Shown here: one piece after another, positions 21,891-27,644 of the stretch | Layout: each line of letters begins with the position of its first letter | How positions within the stretch are numbered: position 1 is the stretch's first letter | Assembly: GCA_046732895.1 (NCBI GenBank) | Contig: JBKPNZ010000063.1 | Location: forward strand, 1-30,571 | DNA: 30,571 nt | Direction: 5' to 3' | Source of the DNA: JBKPNZ01 sp046732895 | Lineage (GTDB): Bacteria; Actinomycetota; Thermoleophilia; Solirubrobacterales; 70-9 | Notes under the pieces: model-generated | The model's input: the letters and a program-made list of their open reading frames with translations, nothing else | The model's database searches: none | What the model was told of the DNA's origin: nothing | Made by a program: the position numbers and the translations under genes

Positions 21891-21929
21891 GAACGGACCG
21901 CCTATACGTGGCACTAACGCACGTTCGGC
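21880..21929 (-). terminator. 12-bp inverted repeat at the GNAT gene 3' end
   Basis: GCCGAACGTGCG (21880-21891) and CGCACGTTCGGC (21918-21929) are perfect reverse complements with a 26-base spacer. One arm overlaps the last codons of the GNAT gene. A terminator or mRNA 3'-end stabiliser is likely, but there is no T run, so a protein-binding site is also possible. Confidence 0.5.
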
Positions 21930-23068
21930 GGAGTTGGTTGCTGGAGCGGACGCCCGTACAGCCGGTAGACCTGCGCGATCTTCCCCCCCATGCCCTCCAT
22001 CGCGCGGTTCATCGGCGTGTTCGTCTCCAAGATCCAGCCGGTCTGGCCGCCCTTTTGCGGCATGTACTCGGCGGTCTCACGGTGGCGCTTGTAGAGGGCG
22101 GCGGCGACCCCAAGGTGCTGGTAGGCCTTCTTCACGCCGAGGGCGAACACCCGAACCCGGTCGATCTTCCGGCGTCCGGTCAAGAAGTGCCACCAGCCGA
22201 AGGGAAGGATCCGGCCGTTCATCTTCTTCAGCACCTGGTTGATGTCCGGCAGGGTGAGCGCCGCGCCCACCACCTCGTCGCCCTTCTCGGCGATCATCGC
22301 CCAGTCTTCGACCAGCACCGGCTTCAGGTTCTTGGCCTGGAACGCGACCTCCTCGGCCGTGATCGGGACGAAGCCCCAGTTGCGGCTCCACGCCTCGTTG
22401 TAGACCTCCATGAACTTCGCGATCTCGTTCTCGAGGTCGTTCTTGCGCATGTTGCGGACCACGACGCCGCTCCGGTCGGAGAGGTTCGCGGCCGCCTCGA
22501 TCATCGGGTCGAACTCGTTGCCCTGCTTGAGCTGACCGAGCCACAGGTCCCACATCCGCATGTCCATGGCCTTGGTCATACCGAGGCCTTCGAGCAGCTC
22601 GTGGTAGTACGGCGGGTGCCAGGGCTGCAGCACGATCGGAGGGTCGTCGAAGCCCTCGACGAGGAGCCCGCACTCGTCGTTGGTCGTGAAGTCCATCGGG
22701 CCGATCATGCGCTCGCGCCCCCGGTCCTTCAGCCAGCCGGCAGCGGTCTCGACCAGGGCCCGCGCGGTCTCGGGCTCGTTCTCGACCTCGAAGAACCCGA
22801 ACATCCCGTCCTTGCCGCCCTGGAACTCGTCCCAGCGCTGGTCGACGTGGGCGGTGATCCTTCCAACGACGTCGCCGTCGCGCTCGGCGAGGAAGTACTC
22901 GGCCTCGGCGTGCTGGAAGAAGGGGTTCTTCGAGCGATCCAGGAAGGCCCGGCGCTCGAAGATGAGCGGCGCCACCCACTGGGGATCGTCGCGGCGCAAA
23001 CGCATCGGCAGCTTGATGAAGCGGCTGAGGTCGCGGCGGCCCTCAACCGGACGGATGGTCACGCTCAC
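21914..23068 (-). CDS. GNAT-fold acyltransferase, large (about 384 aa)
   Basis: Starts are GTG 23068 or GTG 23062 (sequence MSVTIRPVEGRRDLSRFIKL); no ribosome site is seen, so the message may be leaderless. The protein contains two tandem parts. Residues 1-185 include FIKLPMRLRRDDPQWVAPL, MFGFFEVENEPETARALVE, IGPMDFTTNDECGLLVEGFD and PPYYHELLEGLGM. Residues 190-384 carry the GNAT fold with AMIAEKGDEVVGAALTLPD and a cofactor loop region VFALGVKKAYQHLGVAAALY. This large type is often annotated only as GNAT. Some bacterial ceramide synthases belong to a GNAT-like acyltransferase of similar size. Being divergent, 84 bases away, from an SPT-like gene makes an N-acyl transfer role plausible; I cannot confirm it. 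Confidence 0.85.
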   Translation of the reverse strand: MSVTIRPVEGRRDLSRFIKLPMRLRRDDPQWVAPLIFERRAFLDRSKNPFFQHAEAEYFLAERDGDVVGRITAHVDQRWDEFQGGKDGMFGFFEVENEPETARALVETAAGWLKDRGRERMIGPMDFTTNDECGLLVEGFDDPPIVLQPWHPPYYHELLEGLGMTKAMDMRMWDLWLGQLKQGNEFDPMIEAAANLSDRSGVVVRNMRKNDLENEIAKFMEVYNEAWSRNWGFVPITAEEVAFQAKNLKPVLVEDWAMIAEKGDEVVGAALTLPDINQVLKKMNGRILPFGWWHFLTGRRKIDRVRVFALGVKKAYQHLGVAAALYKRHRETAEYMPQKGGQTGWILETNTPMNRAMEGMGGKIAQVYRLYGRPLQQPTPPNVR

Positions 23069-23152
23069 GCACGAGAGCTTAGATAACAGCCGGCGACGTG
23101 CTCGCCTCCGCCTCCCGCCGCCGCCGGGTCCTCTCAAACTGCCAGACTTCCC

Positions 23153-24415
23153 ATGATGTCCGAGACCACCGAGGCGCCCGTCGACGTCTTCGAGAAGGCG
23201 CGAAGCCACGATCGGGCGGAGCAGCTCGAGGCGGCCAGGCAGGCCGATGTCCTCCCCTACTTCCGCCTGCTCACGTCCGAGGCCGGTCCCGTCGTCGAGA
23301 TGGAGGGCCGGCAGACGATCATGCTCGGCTCCAACAACTACCTGGGCCTGACGGGCGACGAGCGGGTGAAGGGCGCAGCTCGCGACGCCCTGGAGACCTA
23401 CGGCACGGGCCTCACCGGCTCGCGTCTTCTGAACGGCACGACGCCGCTTCATCTCGACCTCGAGCGTGAGCTCGCGGAGTGGATGGAGACCGAGGATGCG
23501 ATCGTCTTCACAACCGGCTACCAGGCGAACCTCGGGGCCATCGGCACGATCCTCGAGCCCGGCGACACGGTCATCTGCGACTCGGCGGACCACGCATCGA
23601 TCCTCGACGGCTGCCGACTCTCGGGCGCCAAGCTACGGCCCTTCCGCCACAACCAGATGGAGAAGCTGGAGAAGATGCTCGAGCGTGCCCGCGGCGATGG
23701 GGGCGGCGTCATGGTCGTCGTCGACGGCGTCTTCTCAATGGAGGGCGACCTCTGCGACCTCCCGCCGATCGTCGAGCTCTGCGAGACCTACGGCGCCCGC
23801 CTGATGGTCGACGAAGCCCACGGCGTCGGCGTGCTCGGCGCGCGCGGGGCCGGGGCCACGGAGCTCTTCGGCCTCGAGGACCGCGTGGACCTGCGCATGG
23901 GCACCTTCTCGAAGAGCCTGGCCTCGTGCGGCGGCTTCATCGCAGGCCCGGCCGACGTCGTCGAGTACCTGCGGATCGCAACCCGAGCGTTCATCTTCAC
24001 CGCGTCGGCCGTCCCGGCGGCCGTGGGCGCAGCGCTCGGCGCACTCCGGGTGATCCGCTCCGAAGGCCCGGAGCTCATGGGCCGGCTGCTCGACAACGCC
24101 CGCTACCTGCGCGAGGGCTTCCACCGCCTGGGCTTGAACGTGATCGAGCCCGGGACCCTCCCCAACGGAACCGAGGCCACGACACCGGTGGTGCCGGTCG
24201 TCGTCGGCGAGGACTGGCAGGCCGTGATGCTGTGGAAGGCGCTCTTCGACGCCGGCGTCTACACGAACGTCGCGATTCATCCGGCGGTGGCGCCGGGCGG
24301 AGCTCTGCTGCGGACCTCGCTGATGGCGACGCATGAGCGCGAGCACCTCGATCATGCGCTCGAGATCTTTGAGCGAGTGATCGCGGAGTTCCCCGACGTC
24401 CCCCGGACGAGCTAG
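23153..24415 (+). CDS. alpha-oxoamine synthase, serine palmitoyltransferase-like
   Basis: The protein has 420 residues from the ATG at 23153 (a second ATG follows directly). It belongs to the PLP alpha-oxoamine synthase group (BioF, KBL, ALAS, SPT). Visible parts: MLGSNNYLGLTGDERVKGAA, YGTGLTGSRLLNGTTPLHLD, DSADHASILDG (H147 stacks on PLP), VDEAHGVGVLG (D220, H223) and GTFSKSLASCGGF with the PLP lysine K254. The N-terminus DVFEKARSHDRAEQ, then PYFRLLTSEAGPVVEMEGR, is longer than in BioF and like SPT-type proteins. It would condense an amino acid with an acyl-CoA or acyl-ACP; palmitoyl-type serine condensation is inference. No biotin genes or threonine dehydrogenase are next to it, which makes BioF or KBL less likely. 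Confidence 0.9.
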   Translation: MMSETTEAPVDVFEKARSHDRAEQLEAARQADVLPYFRLLTSEAGPVVEMEGRQTIMLGSNNYLGLTGDERVKGAARDALETYGTGLTGSRLLNGTTPLHLDLERELAEWMETEDAIVFTTGYQANLGAIGTILEPGDTVICDSADHASILDGCRLSGAKLRPFRHNQMEKLEKMLERARGDGGGVMVVVDGVFSMEGDLCDLPPIVELCETYGARLMVDEAHGVGVLGARGAGATELFGLEDRVDLRMGTFSKSLASCGGFIAGPADVVEYLRIATRAFIFTASAVPAAVGAALGALRVIRSEGPELMGRLLDNARYLREGFHRLGLNVIEPGTLPNGTEATTPVVPVVVGEDWQAVMLWKALFDAGVYTNVAIHPAVAPGGALLRTSLMATHEREHLDHALEIFERVIAEFPDVPRTS

Positions 24416-24448
24416 CTCGTCCGCGACGGCCGGCCGATCGAAATCGGC
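24405..24448 (+). terminator. two stacked hairpins at the SPT-like gene end
   Basis: GGACGAGC-TA-GCTCGTCC (24405-24422) spans the stop codon, and GCCGAT-CGAA-ATCGGC (24433-24448) follows at once. Neither is followed by a T run, so efficiency as an intrinsic terminator is doubtful, but they may mark the 3' end. Confidence 0.4.
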
Positions 24449-24485
24449 GCGGCCCAACCCCGGCGGCGGCCGATTTGCCTCCCCC

Positions 24486-24715
24486 GGCATGGGTAGTTTC
24501 GACTTGTCCATTTCCGGACAAGCCGAACTCGGGCAAGAAAAGTCTGCTCTTAGCGAACGACTCGCCGGCGGCGGAGGCCTTGGCGGTTGCGTCGCGCGAG
24601 TGCCTTCGCGTAGGTTCCTCAACGCGCCGGACGCGCCCGGGGCAGGGAGCGACTGGGACAGACAGAGTGGTTTGTTCCGGCCCAAACCCTGGAGCGGAAG
24701 TCGTCCGTTAGAGAG
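24486..24715 (+). ncRNA. tmRNA-like structured RNA or remnant (tentative)
   Basis: The 360-base stretch 24416-24775 has no convincing gene. Within it, several tmRNA-like blocks occur in the right order: GTTTCGAC (24496-24503) leading into the hairpin CTTGTCC-ATTTCC-GGACAAG (24503-24522); GCAAGA; then a tag-like reading GCGAACGAC... (24553-24591) that translates ANDSPAAEALAVA; and AGCGACTGGGA (24648-24658) plus GTTTG...CAAAC, as seen near the end of actinobacterial tmRNAs. Against it: the tag runs on as SRECL without a stop, and no tRNA-like T-arm (TTCGA) or CCA end follows. It could be an unusual tmRNA, a decayed one, or a leader of the next gene that looks similar by chance. Confidence 0.3.
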
Positions 24716-24775
24716 GGAGCCCCGGCGCTCAAGACCGCCCCATCATCCCCGCAACACTCAAAGGAGGAGTGAGTA

Positions 24776-25117
24776 ATGGAAGCTGCCTCGACCCTTGCCG
24801 CTGCGCCGATGCCGCAGCATCTGCAGGCGCTTGCACACGCCAACCGCGTGCGGCTCGCCAGAGCCGAGTTGAAGCGCCAGATCGCAGGGGGCAGCGCGAA
24901 CGCGGCTACGGTCGTGCGGGAGTGCCCTTGGGAGGCGGAGACGATGACCGTCGGCGAGCTGCTGCGAAGCCAGCGGCGCTGGGGACGCACGAGGACACGA
25001 AAGTTCCTCTTTCCAATGTCCCTGAATGAGAACCGCGAACTGGGACGCCTGACCGAGCGCCAGCGCAAGATCCTGGCCGCGGAGCTCGCCTCGAAGTCGC
25101 CCGGGCGCATCATCTGA
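24776..25117 (+). CDS. actinobacterial IHF-like (mIHF-type) nucleoid protein
   Basis: A 113-residue basic protein with a strong AAAGGAGG site. The central part LQALAHANRVRLARAELKRQ, then GSANAATVVRECPWEAETMT and VGELLRSQRRWGRTRTRKFL matches the architecture of the actinobacterial integration host factor: a long N-terminal helix, a short helix, and a helix-two-turn-helix ending NRELGRLTERQRKILAAEL. It departs from the standard mIHF motif (GVGKVRA...RRVRGLGANQR) at several positions, so it is a divergent member. Expected role: DNA binding and chromosome architecture in the cytoplasm. A strong terminator follows 25 bases after its stop. Confidence 0.85.
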   Translation: MEAASTLAAAPMPQHLQALAHANRVRLARAELKRQIAGGSANAATVVRECPWEAETMTVGELLRSQRRWGRTRTRKFLFPMSLNENRELGRLTERQRKILAAELASKSPGRII

Positions 25118-25141
25118 GCGCCCAGCCACCCCCCGGATCCC

Positions 25142-25172
25142 AGAGGGGCGGGCGCCCGGCGCCCGCCCCTCT
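25142..25172. terminator. strong bidirectional intrinsic terminator
   Basis: A 13-base-pair perfect stem AGAGGGGCGGGCG / CGCCCGCCCCTCT with loop CCCGG lies between the convergent mIHF-like gene and the membrane-protein gene, followed by CGCTTT on the plus side. The stability and the position between convergent stops support termination in both directions. Confidence 0.8.
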
Positions 25173-25201
25173 CGCTTTGCGGAATCGTTGCGGAGCCCGC
25201 G

Positions 25202-25705
25202 CTACCGCAGCTTGAACGTCCTGCCCGTCCGATTCCTGAAGGCCGCGGTCAGAACCCAGAAGCAGAGGCCGAAGACGAGGCCACCGATCGCGATCCGAAC
25301 CGGCACCGGCAGGCCCGGCGGAGCGAAGTAGAACAGCAGGCCGAGCGCGATCACGGCCGGCACGGCGGCGAGCAACGCCGAGTGCGAGCGATAGCCGGCG
25401 AAGTGCTCCCGAACCGCGAACTCCACCGTGGCCAGCGAGCCCAGGATGAGGGCCACCGCGAACAGCGCTCCCGCTCGGGTTCCGTCCACCACGAAGGACG
25501 CGACCAGCATGCACAGCGCGAGGAAGATGATCAGCTCGTTCAGCGGGAACGAGCCCCAGGGTGCCGGGGGGCGGTCATCGGTCGCGCCAGTCGCGGGCGC
25601 CGCCTGCCGCGTGCGGCGCGGCGGCGGTGCCGGCGGATTCGCGCTCGAGCCGGGCGTTCGGCCGGTGCGCCGGCGCTTGCGGCGCTTGCGGGCGGTGTTT
25701 GCCAT
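25202..25705 (-). CDS. four-helix integral membrane protein, unknown
   Basis: A 167-residue protein with a basic and proline-rich N-terminus (MANTARKRRKRRRTGR and further to about residue 50), then four membrane helices: LNELIIFLALCMLVASFVV, AGALFAVALILGSLATVEFA, HSALLAAVPAVIALGLLFYF and VRIAIGGLVFGLCFWVLTAA, and a basic tail RNRTGRTFKLR. The helix after FAVREHFAGYRSH has the look of a conserved family, but I cannot name it and see no catalytic residues. The N-terminal basic stretch suggests an inside orientation. It is convergent with the mIHF-like gene. Confidence 0.7.
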   Translation of the reverse strand: MANTARKRRKRRRTGRTPGSSANPPAPPPRRTRQAAPATGATDDRPPAPWGSFPLNELIIFLALCMLVASFVVDGTRAGALFAVALILGSLATVEFAVREHFAGYRSHSALLAAVPAVIALGLLFYFAPPGLPVPVRIAIGGLVFGLCFWVLTAAFRNRTGRTFKLR

Positions 25706-25739
25706 CAGCGTGTCGTCGGAGCTCGCGGGACCGGAGCCA

Positions 25740-26240
25740 TCACCGTGGGGCGGGACGCGGCACCGGGCCGCATCCCCCGGCTAACGGACAACCCGAGGAG
25801 AGCTTGACTCGCCACCAGCCGATCAGCATGCCCAGAAGACCCCAACGGGGCCGGGAATGCCAATGGCCGCAGCCACGCTCGCCGATGTCCTGATTGGAGA
25901 TGCGCACCCACGGGTGCGCCGCGGGCTCGGCGATCATGGACTCGAGCAGCCCGCGATTGGCCTCCTCGATCGCTCCCCGATGGCCCAGTTCCCGCTGGGC
26001 GTCGCGCAGACGCGCTGCTAGCGCATCGCGCACCCGCTCGAGCTCGCCGGAGTCGAGCACGCGGGGCCCGCCGACCGCGCCCACCTTCCACTCGATCCCC
26101 TGCCGGGGAAAGGCCGAGGCGAAGAGGCGCCCCAGGCGACCCTCGAGGGTTGCGATCTGGCGGCGAAGGTCCTGGCGGACGAGGCGCTCCGCATCGGTCG
26201 AGGGCGATGCGACCAGCTGGCGCTCGAGTACGTCGGCCAC
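25740..26240 (-). CDS. conserved Cys/His-motif protein, unknown function
   Basis: The start is GTG 26240 behind an AAGGGAG site, giving 166 residues; a longer frame upstream lacks support. The first half is helical and charged (VLERQLVASPSTDAERLVRQ, then heptad-like IATLEGRLGRLF and GELERVRDALAARLRDAQRE). The second half ends with the striking tract SNQDIGERGCGHWHSRPRWG, LLGMLIGWWRVKLSSGCPL, containing C124, H126, H128 and C151 and two tryptophans. This spacing could bind a metal, but the known ribbon pattern is not matched. I do not recognise the family. It lies 34 bases from the membrane-protein gene on the same strand, in the run of minus-strand genes to 30336. Confidence 0.7.
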   Translation of the reverse strand: MADVLERQLVASPSTDAERLVRQDLRRQIATLEGRLGRLFASAFPRQGIEWKVGAVGGPRVLDSGELERVRDALAARLRDAQRELGHRGAIEEANRGLLESMIAEPAAHPWVRISNQDIGERGCGHWHSRPRWGLLGMLIGWWRVKLSSGCPLAGGCGPVPRPAPR

Positions 26241-26286
26241 GCGGCTCCCTTCGGTCAACGCTGGACGTGCGTGCTGAGGGGTGATT

Positions 26287-26925
26287 CTACCCCTGGAGTA
26301 CCTCGGTGGCCAGCCACACCGCCTCCTCAACGGCGATGTCCGGGACGCCCTTCACCTGGATCCCGCAGAGCAGGGTCCGCTTGCTCTTCGACTCGACGCC
26401 GCGACCGGCGGCGGTCGCCCCGAACAGAAGCGCGAGTGGGCGCTCCTCGTCGGCGATCACGAGCGTGCCCGGGGGCAGCTCACCCGGCCGGCCCTCAAGG
26501 CCCTCGCCCGGCGCCGACGGCCGGATCCCCGGACGCCCTGAGACCCGGTCAGCGTCGAACGCACGGAGCGCAACTCCCGACTCGACGGTCGCGATCGTGA
26601 GCGCGTCGTCCAGAAGGCTCTTGGACGGGAAGCCGCCCTTCCGCATCCGCTCCAGCGCGAGCTGCTCCACGGGCGTCCGCTGCTCGTCTGGATCGAGCCC
26701 GATGTGGCGGTAGAAGACGCGATACGCCCAGGGAATCGGCTGGTGGCGGAGGTTGATCGCCTGAGCGCCCGAGAAGCGGTCCGCCAGGCCGGCCAGGCGA
26801 GCCCTGACCTCGCGCGGGCTTCGGCCCGAGCCGCGGTCGACGGTTACGAACCGAAGCGCAAGGCCGGGAAACTCCTCACGCAGCTCGGGCGCCAGCCAGC
26901 CGCTCTCCGGAGGGGCGTCGGTCAT
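26287..26925 (-). CDS. B3/B4 tRNA-binding-domain protein
   Basis: A 212-residue protein whose core is the B3/B4 domain found in phenylalanyl-tRNA synthetase beta chains and in stand-alone proteins: AQAINLRHQPIPWAYRVFYR, HIGLDPDEQRTPVEQLALER, GGFPSKSLLDDALTIATVES, then DADRVSGRPGIRP and PPGTLVIADEERPLALLFG. Stand-alone members are thought to bind or edit mischarged tRNA or small amino-acid derivatives, but the substrate is not established. It overlaps the upstream thioredoxin-like gene by four bases (ATGA), so the two are coupled. Confidence 0.85.
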   Translation of the reverse strand: MTDAPPESGWLAPELREEFPGLALRFVTVDRGSGRSPREVRARLAGLADRFSGAQAINLRHQPIPWAYRVFYRHIGLDPDEQRTPVEQLALERMRKGGFPSKSLLDDALTIATVESGVALRAFDADRVSGRPGIRPSAPGEGLEGRPGELPPGTLVIADEERPLALLFGATAAGRGVESKSKRTLLCGIQVKGVPDIAVEEAVWLATEVLQG

Positions 26926-27644
26926 CGGTCGGTCTCGGCGCGCTGCCTGGAGAGCCGCAGCAGATGCTCGACGTCGCGCGTGAGCGCCTGCTCGTCGAGG
27001 TTGTCAGCCCCAACGGTGGCGTCCTCGAACTCCCCACCCGGAAAGGCGAAGGCGACCGTCGGGCAAACGCCAACCCGGTAGATGTTGCTGACCGCGCCGT
27101 CGCGATCCCAGCCGACGGGGACCGACCAGCCGCGATCCTCGACGATGCCCTGGATCTCGTCGTGGTCGCCGCGAATGGCTACCGACAGGAAGTTGACGCG
27201 ACCCTCGAAACGCTTCGCCACGGCGTCGACGGCATCCTGCGTCGGCGGGCACCCCGACGGGTCGGTGAACCAGAACGAGACCACGAGCGGGCGGTCGAAG
27301 AAGTCGCAGACCCGGATGGCGCCGGGCGTGTCGATCTCGCATGCCGGTGTGCGCTGAGCATCCGCCGGACAAGGGTTCTCGGCGGTCTCGCAGTCGTCCT
27401 GGGCGACGTTGGCGTCGCCTTCGAGCTGACCCGGGATCCGCGGCACGGCGAACTCCGGGAGCGGTTGCCCGCGGATCTGCTCGTCGGTGCCGAGCACCCC
27501 ACCGGAGTCCGTGCCAAGAGTGTTCACCGTGGCGACGATCACGAGGGCGAGGAAGGCGAGTCCGACGAAGAGGGAATAACGGGCCGGGGATCTCGCGGGC
27601 GATGCGCCGGAGGAATCCCCTCCCCTGCCGCGCTCATCCGCCAT
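26922..27644 (-). CDS. membrane-anchored thioredoxin-fold protein with CPPT site
   Basis: I choose the ATG at 27644 (240 residues); a GTG at 27662 also exists, and both overlap the transporter stop. There is a hydrophilic N-terminus, one helix at about 24-42 (SLFVGLAFLALVIVATVNTL), a cysteine-bearing linker (C85, C92, C102, C113), then a TlpA-like thioredoxin fold: RPLVVSFWFTDPSGCPPTQD, FLSVAIRGDHDEIQGIV, GWDRDGAVSNIYRVGVCPT. The usual CxxC is C132-P-P-T, so the resolving cysteine is missing; another cysteine (C194) sits right at the cis-proline. It is likely outside the membrane and not a standard oxidoreductase. Coupled to the B3/B4 gene by an ATGA overlap. Confidence 0.85.
   Translation of the reverse strand: MADERGRGGDSSGASPARSPARYSLFVGLAFLALVIVATVNTLGTDSGGVLGTDEQIRGQPLPEFAVPRIPGQLEGDANVAQDDCETAENPCPADAQRTPACEIDTPGAIRVCDFFDRPLVVSFWFTDPSGCPPTQDAVDAVAKRFEGRVNFLSVAIRGDHDEIQGIVEDRGWSVPVGWDRDGAVSNIYRVGVCPTVAFAFPGGEFEDATVGADNLDEQALTRDVEHLLRLSRQRAETDR

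Noticed and set aside
20954..23086. 710-codon plus-strand open frame across three minus-strand genes
   Set aside because: High GC keeps antisense frames open; the minus-strand glycosylase and GNAT genes have clear family motifs, and this frame has none.
23153..24415. Naming the alpha-oxoamine synthase bioF or kbl
   Set aside because: The longer SPT-like N-terminus and lack of biotin or threonine genes nearby argue against it, but the substrate is not proven, so no symbol is given.
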